A stretch of 47,790 nt of DNA from Affinundibacterium seohonense (GTDB lineage: Bacteria; Pseudomonadota; Gammaproteobacteria; Burkholderiales; Burkholderiaceae_D), in contig NZ_JACOFW010000030.1 in NCBI RefSeq assembly GCF_014284305.1, positions 1-47,790 of the forward strand, read 5' to 3'. Shown piece after piece: positions 1 through 7,937 of this stretch. A program made the position numbers and the translations under genes. Every line of letters begins with the position of its first letter. Within the stretch, counting starts at the first letter, position 1. Under the pieces are notes generated by a model. It searched no databases. It was given only the letters and a program-made list of their open reading frames with translations, and was not told the DNA's origin.

Positions 1-63
1 AACCAGTTGTTCCAAGGTGACCATTTCTAATTCGTGTTGGAAAGGTGTGGGTGTTTTTAGCAT
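1..63 (-). CDS. IS transposase, N-terminal fragment (probable IS1182 family)
   Basis: Only the first 21 codons are inside the window. They start at ATG (61-63 on the minus strand) and encode MLKTPTPFQHELEMVTLEQL plus a valine. This resembles the conserved start of IS1182-type DDE transposases, in which a PTPFQ..LEMV..LEQLVP segment precedes the DNA-binding region. The same peptide is encoded at the right end of the window, with synonymous differences only. The catalytic domain is not visible, so activity cannot be judged. The family call is from memory, and an IS5-related group is the main alternative. Confidence 0.6.
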   Translation of the reverse strand, partial: MLKTPTPFQHELEMVTLEQLV

Positions 64-75
64 GCCGCTATTAAA

Positions 76-108
76 CCAAAAGGCCTCGCACTTGGCGAGG
101 CCTTTTGG
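76..108 (-). terminator. Hairpin inside the IS, upstream of the transposase start
   Basis: A perfect 14-bp stem (CCAAAAGGCCTCGC at 76-89 pairing with 95-108) with a 5-base loop lies between the element end and the transposase ATG. The right copy has the same hairpin at 47683-47715, with one base changed to a wobble pair. It looks like a terminator or translation-blocking stem that would shield the transposase gene from incoming transcription, as known for several IS families. That role is inferred. Confidence 0.5.
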
Positions 109-125
109 GGTTTGTCAGCAGTCTG

Positions 126-151
126 AAGGGCACCTCTCGGTGCCCTTTTTT
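126..151 (-). terminator. Terminator of the phytase-like gene, cut by the IS insertion
   Basis: The arms GGGCACC (128-134) and GGTGCCC (139-145) form a 7-bp GC-rich stem with a 4-base loop. It is flanked by AA on the IS side and TTTTTT on the other. Read on the minus strand it follows the stop of the gene at 249-2318, but its downstream T-run is only two bases before IS sequence begins. The original T-run was probably interrupted by the insertion. In the plus direction it would still work as a terminator. Confidence 0.7.
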
Positions 152-248
152 CCAACTTAGCTGCTAGCCAAAATGCTCTACTCTAGGGAGTTTAAAAAAC
201 CTCGCCATTCGCCAATGGCAGCGCTTATCACTCATGACAGTGGAGATT

Positions 249-2318
249 TTATGGAACAATAAACTCGTTCAATTTCTTAGTGAACTTAATTAACCACAAG
301 CGATTTGGTCGTTCAGTGTCTGCACCACGAGCAACACGAGTCGTATTTCCCGCGGCACATCCAGCACTTGAACTGGCCGCCAACGCCCCATTCAAATCAA
401 CTGTGCACTTGGTGATATCAGCACCATCAACAATAGCACCGCTGCCATTCTGCACGATCGTCTTTAAACCAAAGTCATCATCATTTGCCAGTGCCAAGGT
501 ATTCTCATCCACCAGTGCTAATCCTTCTGCTTTCTCCGCCAACCAACCCGCTGCATTCAAATCTAACAACAGCGTTTTCTTCAAGACCACCACATTGGCG
601 TAGTTCACGGCATTCACAGCGCTACCAGTCATGCTGCTTTTTTCCAGATCAGTACTAAGCGCGGCAATATCTGTCACATTATTGGGGATCTGCACTAACA
701 TCAAACGATTAAACACTTTGCCATCGGTGCCAGCACCTTGTTCGATCACGATAAATTTGCCATTCCCGAGTGAGATCAAATCGCCTAACTTCGCACCACC
801 TGTTTTACCGCCAGAATACATTGCTGGATCAAGTGGATATGCATACAACTTCGTTTTTTCTGTGCTCGGATCAAACTCGACCCAGCGATTAAACTTGGCA
901 TAATCCTTAATACTTTCACTCGTCGCAGCACTTGCACCGGGAACGACAAACGAGGCTTTGCCGTCATCTAGTGGACTCTGGATAAAGCCATGCAATTTAC
1001 CACTTGCTAATTCTAAACTCAGGCCTTCCATGCCACGATTCGCGCGACGTTTCAACAACACCGCTGGCAAATCCGAGGCGTTCGTGCCTGGCTGATATTT
1101 TTTCAAAATAACGCCAGTACTCAAATCGATCTTCAAGATGAATGGACCATACTCATCAGAAACCCATAACGCGTTGCGAGCAACATCCAACACGATAGAT
1201 TCAGTATCGATGCCGTAATCGCTGAAGATCGTTTTCGTATTCGCTTCATATTTGGCGGCATCTGTGAGCGGAACTTCGCCTGAGGAACCCACTTTTCCTG
1301 CAGCGATAGACAAACCAGATGCATTAATCGAACTTGAGAACTTGATTGGCATCGTTGACTTCAGCACTGCACCAGTCTTACCCACTGAGATAACACCAAT
1401 CGACGGTGTAAAACTCGGAGAAGGGAAAAATTTGCCATCACTAGTACCCGTAGAACCAGTCGTAATCATGGCATTTGGTACTTTCGGCCCATCACCATTT
1501 GGACCACGATCCGTGATTCCATAAAACTCCAGTGAACCATCGCTGGCTTTGCCTTTGAAGGTCAAACCAGAACCATAGGACGGTAAAAAGCCTTTTGGAA
1601 AATCGGCTTTAACTGCAGCGATGCTCCCCTCATAAGGAACATAAAAGGAATCAGCGGCCTGAATCTGATAACGTGTGACAGTAGCGCTAACTGCACCAAG
1701 CGCATTATTTTGTGTCACAGCTTCATTGATCACTGTTCCGACCTTACTCGTCAATGTATCTTCAAAGTGTTCACGTACCAAAATACGTCTGTCACTATCA
1801 ACGCTTCGGCTTTTGTAATTAGCAGGCAATTTTGCCAACACAGCGGTCATTGCAGCATTGAAGCTTACGGCATTGACACTAAAGTCCAGAGTTTGCCCGG
1901 CCAATGTGGTTTTCACTTCGTTCGAAATTTGGATACCGTTGGATGGATCATTATCGGTATCAAGCAATTGCAAGGCCAACAAGCGATTGACGACTTTATC
2001 GTCTTTCACATTGTCACTGGCAGCTAGATTCAAGGGTGTGATGACGGCATTACACTGTGCAGAGCCCAATGTAATTCCACCGATGCTAAACACAATCGGT
2101 TGTCCTGGATAGCATGCAAAGCCGCCGCTGGCGTTTGTGCTGAGCTTAGCCGCACCATTCGCGACATAATCTAAGCCTTCAACGGTACCATCAAAAAACA
2201 CCCCAGGAATTGCGGAAACCGGTTCATTGTTGGACGCTTTGTCGCTACTACCGCAAGCGACAGATAATAAAGTTGCAGCAACAACGCTGACACTCATCAT
2301 GACTTTACTTTGCTTCAT
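249..2318 (-). CDS. Phytase-like/esterase-like lipoprotein
   Basis: A 689-residue exported protein. The N-terminus is a lipoprotein signal (MKQSKVMMS..., lipobox LLSVAC followed by GSSDK), so it is probably anchored in a membrane by a lipid at Cys22. The C-terminal two thirds match the 'esterase-like activity of phytase' family (Phytase-like Pfam domain). The visible signs are a GITDRGPNGDGP segment, VSDEYGPFILKID, and a GMEGLSLE block, typical of that beta-propeller-like fold with acidic metal or phosphate sites. Substrate is unknown; phytate, other phosphate esters or simple binding are all possible. The start is supported by AGAGGG seven bases or so upstream of ATG. The gene is monocistronic and ends just before the terminator at 126-151. 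Confidence 0.75.
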   Translation of the reverse strand: MKQSKVMMSVSVVAATLLSVACGSSDKASNNEPVSAIPGVFFDGTVEGLDYVANGAAKLSTNASGGFACYPGQPIVFSIGGITLGSAQCNAVITPLNLAASDNVKDDKVVNRLLALQLLDTDNDPSNGIQISNEVKTTLAGQTLDFSVNAVSFNAAMTAVLAKLPANYKSRSVDSDRRILVREHFEDTLTSKVGTVINEAVTQNNALGAVSATVTRYQIQAADSFYVPYEGSIAAVKADFPKGFLPSYGSGLTFKGKASDGSLEFYGITDRGPNGDGPKVPNAMITTGSTGTSDGKFFPSPSFTPSIGVISVGKTGAVLKSTMPIKFSSSINASGLSIAAGKVGSSGEVPLTDAAKYEANTKTIFSDYGIDTESIVLDVARNALWVSDEYGPFILKIDLSTGVILKKYQPGTNASDLPAVLLKRRANRGMEGLSLELASGKLHGFIQSPLDDGKASFVVPGASAATSESIKDYAKFNRWVEFDPSTEKTKLYAYPLDPAMYSGGKTGGAKLGDLISLGNGKFIVIEQGAGTDGKVFNRLMLVQIPNNVTDIAALSTDLEKSSMTGSAVNAVNYANVVVLKKTLLLDLNAAGWLAEKAEGLALVDENTLALANDDDFGLKTIVQNGSGAIVDGADITKCTVDLNGALAASSSAGCAAGNTTRVARGADTERPNRLWLIKFTKKLNEFIVP

Positions 2319-2655
2319 ATTTCCCTCTTTATTTAAGCGACAGGCGTGACGCGTTCAAAACTAGTAAAGTGAGAAATGTAGTGTACGAATATGTCGCCGA
2401 TATGACAGTTGCTGATCTGTTCACATGCGTAGGCCGCAGATTCTTGAGAGTGATGCGCGCCGAAAACAGAAAAGTTATGGGGACAATTTCGTCCCTTCAT
2501 CAAAAATCGTTTTAAAAATTCTAAAACTTGGGGCTAATTCTAATCGCCTAAGCCGATTAATCTAGATCCTGTAGTTCTGCATTATTATTTGGCAAAGCTA
2601 CGTATCGGCCGCTGCCTTATTAGTGATATTCACCGAGTCAGAAATGAGAACGATC
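2319..2655. other. Intergenic region without a recognisable gene
   Basis: This 337-base divergent gap separates the phytase-like gene from the frameshifted reading frame at 2656. It is AT-rich and must hold both promoters, but I see no clear -35/-10 pair, operator or structured RNA in it. Confidence 0.4.
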
Positions 2656-3043
2656 ATGAGTAAACTCTGCCTATGCCTTGTTATAGGCTTGTTCACCTCG
2701 GCATTAACAGTTTGTGCGGCAGCCTCACAAACGCAAATTGCCGCCGATCTCTTTCAAGATCAGCATTTTGCAGCGCCAAGTGTGGCTATCGATGGATAGT
2801 GAAATTTTCCGTGCAAATGCAGCGATGGAACGGTTCATTGCAAATGACATTCACCATTTCATTTTTCAGTTGGGAATAAATGCAAAGAATCGAAGTGATT
2901 TTGAAGATACGAAATCTTTATTCAAAAAAGAATTAGCAAGAGCAAAGGAAAGCAGTGTCACACAAAGAGATATTGCGCTTTATGCTGGCGAACTAAATCG
3001 ACTAAACAGCATGACACAAAAAGGAGTAAACGAAAAAAGCTAG
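2656..3043 (+). pseudogene. Small secreted protein broken by a frameshift
   Basis: An ATG at 2656 opens a 47-codon frame whose product has a signal peptide (MSKLCLCLVIGLFTSALTVC, then AAASQTQ) and then DLFQDQHFAAPSVAID. It stops at TAG 2797-2799. The +1 frame carries on directly from GAT 2795-2797 with DSEIFRANAAMERFIAND and runs to a stop at 3041-3043. Joining the frames at the doubled GAT (2791-2793 and 2795-2797) gives a smooth protein of about 128 residues. This implies a 1-base or 4-base insertion. The joined N-terminus recalls the start of secreted transglutaminase-like proteins of related bacteria (LF.D..FA.PS followed by a VFA.S..M motif), but no catalytic domain follows, so it may also be 3'-truncated. 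A convergent terminator follows at once. Confidence 0.6.
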
Positions 3044-3066
3044 CAAACTCAATTTGCTAGCTTTTT
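3034..3066. terminator. Bidirectional rho-independent terminator
   Basis: The stem AAAAAGCTAGCAAA (3034-3047) pairs perfectly with TTTGCTAGCTTTTT (3053-3066) around a 5-base loop, giving A- and T-runs on opposite sides. It can serve both the broken gene at 2656-3043, whose stop codon lies inside the stem, and the convergent gene at 3088-3414. Confidence 0.85.
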
Positions 3067-3087
3067 CAATCGGAACTTACTTAAAAC

Positions 3088-3414
3088 TTAGGCTGCCAAA
3101 AATACCGGAGCTTTAGATGGTGTCGCGTCACGCGCGCTGACTGGCAATTCCGCCAAATGCGTCGCACCGCTCATCAACTCGGCAATACGATCTGTCAGAG
3201 CGCCTTCTTGTGTGGCTAACTGGAAGTGCGCTGGTCGTTGCGTTTGTACGATACCCCAGCGAACGATAGGAGAGCGTCCAGAGCCATCCAACAATGCATG
3301 GTCACGCAGCCATTGTTCGAAGAAACGTGTAGGCATATTGCTGTCGATCCAGATCAAATGATTAGATGTCATCAGTTTGTTGTATGACGGGCGGACTAAA
3401 ATTTCGTAAATCAT
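3088..3414 (-). CDS. Hypothetical protein, 108 residues
   Basis: I do not recognise this protein. It starts MIYEILVRPSYNKLMTSNHL and has no signal peptide or membrane segment. It looks soluble and mixed alpha/beta, with a Trp-rich middle (LIWIDSN, FFEQWLRD, VRWGIVQ) and an Ala/Pro-rich tail. Translation is well supported: AGGGGAG stands nine bases upstream of the ATG. It appears monocistronic between the bidirectional terminator at 3034-3066 and the terminator at 3583-3612. The sequence gives no clue to function. Confidence 0.7.
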   Translation of the reverse strand: MIYEILVRPSYNKLMTSNHLIWIDSNMPTRFFEQWLRDHALLDGSGRSPIVRWGIVQTQRPAHFQLATQEGALTDRIAELMSGATHLAELPVSARDATPSKAPVFLAA

Positions 3415-3582
3415 TTTTATAACTCCCCTAAATGTCTTTGTCTTTTATGGATTCGACAAAGCTGCTGTTAGGACAAAAAACGCAGTTCAATTTAGTTCGG
3501 TTGACACAAATTCTTACAAGTTTCAGGTTTTTTTAAAGAATTTAGCGATTATTTTTGATTTTTTCGGATGTCACCAAATAAA

Positions 3583-3612
3583 AAAGCCCAAGTCTTTCAA
3601 GACTTGGGCTTT
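3583..3612 (-). terminator. Terminator of the ornithine cyclodeaminase gene
   Basis: AAAGCCCAAGTC (3583-3594) pairs perfectly with GACTTGGGCTTT (3601-3612) around a 6-base loop. On the minus strand the stem is followed by a T-run (T6 then AT). It lies 25 bases after the stop of the gene ending at 3637. Confidence 0.88.
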
Positions 3613-3636
3613 CTCATGAATTAGAAATATATTTAA

Positions 3637-4749
3637 TTATGAAACATAGGCTGGTACGCCACGGCTAGCGGGAACTGCCAATGGCGCAGAATTTGCGTTA
3701 TCGCCAATAAAACCAAATAAATTCTTAGGATTTTCCATTGCGGGGATCAAGGACAAAGTCTCGCTCATACCCAATTCGATCGCCACATCACGCATAAAAC
3801 GTAAAGCAGAATAATCTTCTAGGGCAAAGCCTACCGAGTCAAAAATGGTCACTTGATCAGCACTACTACGTCCAACCACTTTACCGGAGAGTACGGTCCA
3901 CAGCTCTGTCACTGGGAAGTCTGCTGGCATTTGCTGCATATCACCTTCAATGCGGGATTGTGGTTCAAACTCACAGAACACCGGCCCCATACGCAACACA
4001 TCAGCATGTATTTCCGTTTTACCTGGGCAGTCTCCGCCAACGCCATTAATATGCATACCTGGCTCTATCATGTCAGGCGTAATGATCGTTGCATTGGTTT
4101 TGTCGGCAGTCACCGTCGTAATAATATCAACGCCCTTAACCGCTCCTTTGGTGCTGCTAAAGCGTTTCGTTTTTAAACCAAATTTTGCCAGGTTGACTTC
4201 CAATTTATCCGTGGCGCCACTATCGATATCAAATAAATGAAAGGTTTCTACACCTAATAAGTGATGGAAGGCCAAAGCTTGAAAATCGCTTTGTGCGCCA
4301 TTGCCGATAATTGCCATCGTTTTGCAATTGTCACGTGCCAAAGCGCGTGCGGCGACAGCTGACATAGCAGCAGTGCGTATCGCCGTGGTCAAGGTCAATT
4401 CGCTGACCAATTCGGGTACGCCAGTTTCAACATCAGCCAACACACCAAATGCCATCACAGTTGGCAAATTAAAACGATGATTTGTCGGGTGACCGTTCAC
4501 ATACTTAAATGCATACGATTTGTCATCCGCAATCGGCATCAATTCAATAACGCCGACGTCAGAGTGATTTGCAACACGTGCACATTTATCGAACGAATTC
4601 CAGCGTAAAAAATCTTGATTGATATAAGAAGCAACGCCAGTAATGCAAGCGCCAATGCCACGTTTATTGATGATTTCTGCGACACGTTCCGCGCTCAAAT
4701 ATTGGGTCACTGCTTTACGTGGTGTGATAGTTACATTGTTGGTACTCAT
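3637..4749 (-). CDS. Ornithine cyclodeaminase family protein
   Basis: Predicted 370-residue NAD-dependent enzyme of the ornithine cyclodeaminase/mu-crystallin family. The best-known reaction is L-ornithine to L-proline plus ammonia; alanine dehydrogenase-type or cyclic-imine reductase members also exist. Visible features are an N-terminal substrate segment (SYAFKYVNGHPTNHRFNLPTV), the conserved TTAIRTAAMSAVAARALA helix, a Rossmann loop AIIGNGAQSDFQALAF and a GVGGDCPGKTE segment. The length fits the longer ornithine-specific branch. The frame is open to 4878, but I chose ATG 4747-4749 because GGAG stands at the right distance and the upstream 43 codons look unlike the family. It is divergent from an Lrp/AsnC regulator, suggesting amino-acid-responsive control and a role in ornithine or arginine catabolism. 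Confidence 0.88.
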   Translation of the reverse strand: MSTNNVTITPRKAVTQYLSAERVAEIINKRGIGACITGVASYINQDFLRWNSFDKCARVANHSDVGVIELMPIADDKSYAFKYVNGHPTNHRFNLPTVMAFGVLADVETGVPELVSELTLTTAIRTAAMSAVAARALARDNCKTMAIIGNGAQSDFQALAFHHLLGVETFHLFDIDSGATDKLEVNLAKFGLKTKRFSSTKGAVKGVDIITTVTADKTNATIITPDMIEPGMHINGVGGDCPGKTEIHADVLRMGPVFCEFEPQSRIEGDMQQMPADFPVTELWTVLSGKVVGRSSADQVTIFDSVGFALEDYSALRFMRDVAIELGMSETLSLIPAMENPKNLFGFIGDNANSAPLAVPASRGVPAYVS

Positions 4750-4886
4750 AATTGTCTCCGTTTGTATGGTGAGTCTATTCATGAGAACTTGCGTAAAATT
4801 TCTACAGCCAGTTAAGAGAATCCTCAACATTTCACCTAGATCATTGACATAACAACTGGGTGACTCTCGCTGCAACAACTTTGCGT

Positions 4887-4925
4887 AAGTTCTTTAAAAA
4901 CTTAATGGAAGAATCTTACGGTAAG
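4887..4925. promoter_or_regulatory. Candidate operator region between ocd-like and Lrp-like genes
   Basis: In the 252-base divergent gap I see two short dyads: AAGTT-N7-AACTT (4887-4903) and CTTAC-G-GTAAG (4915-4925). Lrp-type regulators bind degenerate AT-rich palindromes and usually control a divergently transcribed target and themselves. These dyads are therefore candidates, but nothing shows binding. Confidence 0.35.
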
Positions 4926-5001
4926 TTAATGTTAAACAGAATCAGCAAAAATGTACCAAATTCGTCAAATATCTGCCAAAATGACATAGCGAATTAACGA
5001 A

Positions 5002-5445
5002 ATGAACAATATGGATGCCTTAGACCAACAATTAATCGGACTCTTGCGCACAGATGCGAGGATGAGCATTGCCACTCTGGCACATAAACTTAAAGTGTCA
5101 CGAGGCACAGTCAATAATAGGATCACCAAGCTTGAAGATGAAGGTATTATTGTTGGCTATACGGTCAGACTACGACCCGATGCGCAACAAAATGAAATTC
5201 ATGCTTGGATCAGTATTGCCGTAGAAGGTAACGAAACCCGCGCTGTCATTGCTACCTTACTTGGTGAGCCGGGGATAGAGGAGATTCATGACACCAATGG
5301 TCGCTGGGATTTATTGGCAAGCCTTCGCGCCACAAATCTATCTGAATTATCCTCAGTTCTCGAGCGTATTCGTTTAATCAAAGCGATTCAAAATACCGAA
5401 ACCAGTATCCACTTGCAAACCTACCGTACATCAAATAAAGCGTGA
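5002..5445 (+). CDS. Lrp/AsnC family transcriptional regulator
   Basis: A 147-residue protein of standard family length. The N-terminal winged helix-turn-helix begins MDALDQQLIGLLRTDARMSI, with the recognition region LKVSRGTVNNRITKLEDEGI. A C-terminal RAM ligand-binding/oligomerisation domain follows from about residue 65 (ending in ...IQNTETSIHLQTY). Such proteins sense amino acids. Divergence from the ornithine cyclodeaminase gene makes that gene the likely target, with ornithine, arginine or proline as candidate effectors (inference). Two ATG codons (5002 and 5011) are possible starts; neither has a strong ribosome site. Confidence 0.9.
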   Translation: MNNMDALDQQLIGLLRTDARMSIATLAHKLKVSRGTVNNRITKLEDEGIIVGYTVRLRPDAQQNEIHAWISIAVEGNETRAVIATLLGEPGIEEIHDTNGRWDLLASLRATNLSELSSVLERIRLIKAIQNTETSIHLQTYRTSNKA

Positions 5446-5821
5446 TTCCTTAAGATCGGCAATTTTCCTAAAGTTACGAGAAACCGATCTCCACAATAGG
5501 GGTTGACAACAATTACGCAAAGTCAGTCGCCAGCGAATCGAGATAGCAATACCATCACTACTGACTTTGCAGAAAGTTCCGACGAACATCGTCAACAATG
5601 ACTATATGTAACGAGGTGGCGAGTCATAGGATCAAAATATTGAATAGGATCTCTTTGAACAGAGACTCTTAAGCAAAAAAAGTTGCGTCAATTAACGGCA
5701 CAGATATTGCTTAACATCATGTAGCCAATTTTTTGTTTCATGGTCTCGTGACTTGGAAACTAAACTCGCTACATGGACATGACTTATCTTCATTGACATG
5801 TAAATCAAGTGGAAAAAAACC
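5446..5821. other. Intergenic region with a long-loop inverted repeat
   Basis: There is no convincing gene here. An 11-base inverted repeat, GCAAAGTCAGT (5517-5527) and ACTGACTTTGC (5560-5570), encloses 32 bases. It lacks a T-run, so it is not a normal terminator. A TTGACA near 5510 and another near 5795 have no good -10 partner. Confidence 0.4.
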
Positions 5822-6238
5822 GTGAATTTTCTTAAAAAACTATTTGGGCTAGACAAAGCCAAAACACCTAAAAGCACGCTCAAACGTACGCCTGAAATAC
5901 AAGCGAGTTTAGACCGCATCGAGGCACGCAAGCAAAAAGAGTTGCGAGAGTCCGATGAAAAAAAACGACGAGAACGATTATTAAAACCCCATACGCCCTC
6001 GGCACGTGATGTCAGCCAACATCCCGTCTCCGCTGAAGAGGAGTTACGTAGATTAGAAAGACGAGCACAGCAGCCTCATGCCGACCGACTACAGGCAGAC
6101 AGTGGCATGGTAGCAAATAGCAAAATGGACCTATGGCTCAATACCATCGCACCAGAAGATCCACCCGATACGATTGCTCCAGACATGCGCATTCCAGAAA
6201 CCGTATTCAATGTGAAAACCAATAAATTTGAAAAATAG
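5822..6238 (+). CDS. Hypothetical charged protein, 138 residues
   Basis: I do not recognise a family. The frame uses GTG at 5822. The product begins MNFLKKLFGLDKAKTPKSTL, a short amphipathic start, then a highly charged, probably helical stretch rich in Lys, Arg and Glu (about residues 25-90, e.g. RIEARKQKELRESDEKKRRE). It ends in a Pro/Asp-rich tail (APEDPPDTIAPDMRIPE). There is no signal peptide or membrane segment. The amphipathic N-terminus followed by a charged disordered region could suit a peripheral membrane or scaffold protein, but that is speculation. Purine-rich sequence upstream gives only a weak ribosome site. It converges with the EAL gene. Confidence 0.6.
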   Translation: MNFLKKLFGLDKAKTPKSTLKRTPEIQASLDRIEARKQKELRESDEKKRRERLLKPHTPSARDVSQHPVSAEEELRRLERRAQQPHADRLQADSGMVANSKMDLWLNTIAPEDPPDTIAPDMRIPETVFNVKTNKFEK

Positions 6239-6273
6239 TGGCTGCATGAAGTAGGCTCATGCTGGATTCTGAC

Positions 6274-7068
6274 TCACTCCCAAGCAGAAGATGGAATGTT
6301 GCCGAGCCCCTTAAAAACCGGCTTACTAAACCAATAGCCTTGCATCAAGTTAATTCCGACAGAGCAAAGAAAATCCCGCTCAGCGCGCGTCTCGATTCCT
6401 TCCGCTAGAATTTTAATATTTAACTCTTGGCAAATAGACGCTATGCCTTTAACAATAGCTTGGCGGGCAGGATGTGCGTCAATCCCTCGCACCAGATCCA
6501 TATCGATTTTGATAATGTCTGGCTGATACTCTGACAAAAGATTAAGCCCGGCATACCCAGCGCCAAAATCATCTATCGCCGTCATAAACCCAAAATTACT
6601 GTACTGCCTGAAGATATTCACGAGGTGCGGCCGATCTTGCACTCGCTCTCCTTCGGTCACCTCAAAAATAATTCGCTCAATAGGAAAATGATACTTACGC
6701 GCCGCTTCCAGTGTGGTCTGAATACAGACCTCTGGCTTATACACAGCATTTGGCAAAAAATTAATCGACAGAAATTCTCGCATACCCAATCGCGCCGCGC
6801 CTTCAACGGCTTTCACGCGACACAATTGATCAAAACGATACCGATTACTGTCATTCACTTGCGCAAGAATACTTGCTGCCGATTCACCATGAGTGCCGCG
6901 CACCAAGGCTTCATGCGCAAAAATAGTTCGGGTTGCGAAGTCAACAATGGGTTGATAAGCAAATTCAAATTCAAGCTCGAAAGGACTATCACTTCGACAC
7001 CCGACGCACGCGCCGCTGGCCTTAGCGTCATCAGAATTATCCGGAAAAATCGGTACAGTCGCACTCAT
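6274..7068 (-). CDS. Stand-alone EAL-domain cyclic di-GMP phosphodiesterase
   Basis: A 264-residue protein made almost entirely of one EAL domain (about residues 32-255), predicted to hydrolyse cyclic di-GMP to pGpG. The catalytic signature looks complete: E53-A-L-x-R, N103, E136, DD at 166-167 within AIDDFGAGYAGL, K187, E223 and Q243. There is no membrane segment, so it is cytosolic. The short N-terminal tail has a C21-x-x-C24 pair of unknown use. AGGAAA upstream of ATG supports the start. No partner sensor is fused or adjacent, so its input is unknown. Confidence 0.92.
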   Translation of the reverse strand: MSATVPIFPDNSDDAKASGACVGCRSDSPFELEFEFAYQPIVDFATRTIFAHEALVRGTHGESAASILAQVNDSNRYRFDQLCRVKAVEGAARLGMREFLSINFLPNAVYKPEVCIQTTLEAARKYHFPIERIIFEVTEGERVQDRPHLVNIFRQYSNFGFMTAIDDFGAGYAGLNLLSEYQPDIIKIDMDLVRGIDAHPARQAIVKGIASICQELNIKILAEGIETRAERDFLCSVGINLMQGYWFSKPVFKGLGNIPSSAWE

Positions 7069-7369
7069 ATTGAATTTCCTATCCTTACAAAAGTAGTTAA
7101 ATCAAGTAGGAAACTAAGCTTTCTAACATTGCATACCTTCGGGTGCTTTAATCTAACTCTTTAAGAGAAACCAGAGCCTTATCGACTACATCCACGCTTC
7201 AGATGCACTCACATTGAATATGTGACCATCAATAAGGTGTTAGGAAATAATAACATCGTCTAAGCTTAGCAACACATGTTTAAGCTACGCACTACCACAA
7301 ATAGACACGCTGTCTCACATCTTAATCTCTCTCAATGAGGAACAGCATGAAGATCTCGATCTCTCAAAA
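7069..7369. other. Intergenic region, nothing recognised
   Basis: About 300 bases between the EAL start and the ssb terminator, AT-rich, with no open frame of note, repeat or structured RNA that I can see. It must contain the EAL promoter. Confidence 0.4.
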
Positions 7370-7408
7370 AAAAAACCAGTTACACCCCTCGGGTAAAACT
7401 GGTTTTTT
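7370..7408 (-). terminator. Terminator of ssb
   Basis: AAAAAACCAGTT (7370-7381) pairs with AACTGGTTTTTT (7397-7408) around a 15-base loop that itself has a small GGG/CCC pairing. On the minus strand a long T-run follows. It lies 22 bases beyond the ssb stop. Confidence 0.85.
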
Positions 7409-7430
7409 ACAATTTACGACTGACTGCGAA

Positions 7431-7937
7431 TTAGAACGGAATATCGTCATCCATATCTGAGAAATTCGGCGCTGGACGCTGTTGTGGCGCTTGACGCGGT
7501 TGCTGCACTGGCGCACTGTAAGCTTGCTGTTGACGTGGCGCTGGAGCACCGCCGCCATAGCCGTCATCATCCATCGGAGCACCGCCACCACCGCCCATAC
7601 CTTGACGGCTGCCGAGCATTTTCATTTCGTCAGCACGAATGTCGGTCGCATATTTTTCTACACCATCTTTGTCAGTGTACTTACGTGTGCGCAAGCTACC
7701 TTCGATGTAAACCTGTGAACCTTTTTTCAGATATTGACCAGCAATCTCTGCCAATTTGCCAAAGAAAGTGACGCGATGCCATTCAGTCGCTTCTTTCTTT
7801 TCACCGGTTTGTTTGTCTTTCCACGATTCTGTGGTTGCTACTGCAATGGTGGTCATTGCATCGCCACTTGGCATGTAGCGTGTTTCTGGATCACGTCCCA
7901 GATTGCCAATAATCAACACTTTATTTAGTGATGCCAT
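7431..7937 (-). CDS. ssb: Single-stranded DNA-binding protein
   Basis: A 168-residue SSB. The OB-fold spans about residues 3-110 ([53 protein letters not shown]). A Gly/Gln/Pro-rich disordered linker follows, then the acidic tip DMDDDIPF that recruits repair and replication partners. The frame is open seven codons further up, but ATG 7935-7937 (MASLNK...) has AGGAG eight bases upstream and matches the family start. It coats single-stranded DNA in replication, recombination and repair. The order with an MFS gene and uvrA is typical of Burkholderiales. Confidence 0.97.
   Translation of the reverse strand: MASLNKVLIIGNLGRDPETRYMPSGDAMTTIAVATTESWKDKQTGEKKEATEWHRVTFFGKLAEIAGQYLKKGSQVYIEGSLRTRKYTDKDGVEKYATDIRADEMKMLGSRQGMGGGGGAPMDDDGYGGGAPAPRQQQAYSAPVQQPRQAPQQRPAPNFSDMDDDIPF

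Larger units (their letters stand above)
1..125 (-). mobile_element. 5' end of an IS element (probably IS1182-like), left copy
   Basis: Bases 1-125 are the reverse complement of bases 47666-47790, with three differences that I can count. The shared block holds one outer end of the element (it begins CAGACTGCTGAC read on the minus strand), a strong hairpin and the first 21 codons of a transposase. Similarity stops abruptly at 125/126, which marks the junction with host DNA. The host side is the hairpin of a rho-independent terminator. The rest of the element lies outside the window, so its other end, its length and any target duplication cannot be seen. The family is suggested only by the transposase N-terminus. 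Confidence 0.8.

Noticed and set aside
2791..2800. Programmed ribosomal frameshift in the small secreted protein
   Set aside because: There is no slippery run or stimulatory stem; a small insertion at the doubled GAT explains it more simply.
4750..4878. Upstream 43-codon extension of the ornithine cyclodeaminase frame
   Set aside because: It has no ribosome site and no family similarity, whereas ATG 4749 has GGAG at the proper distance.
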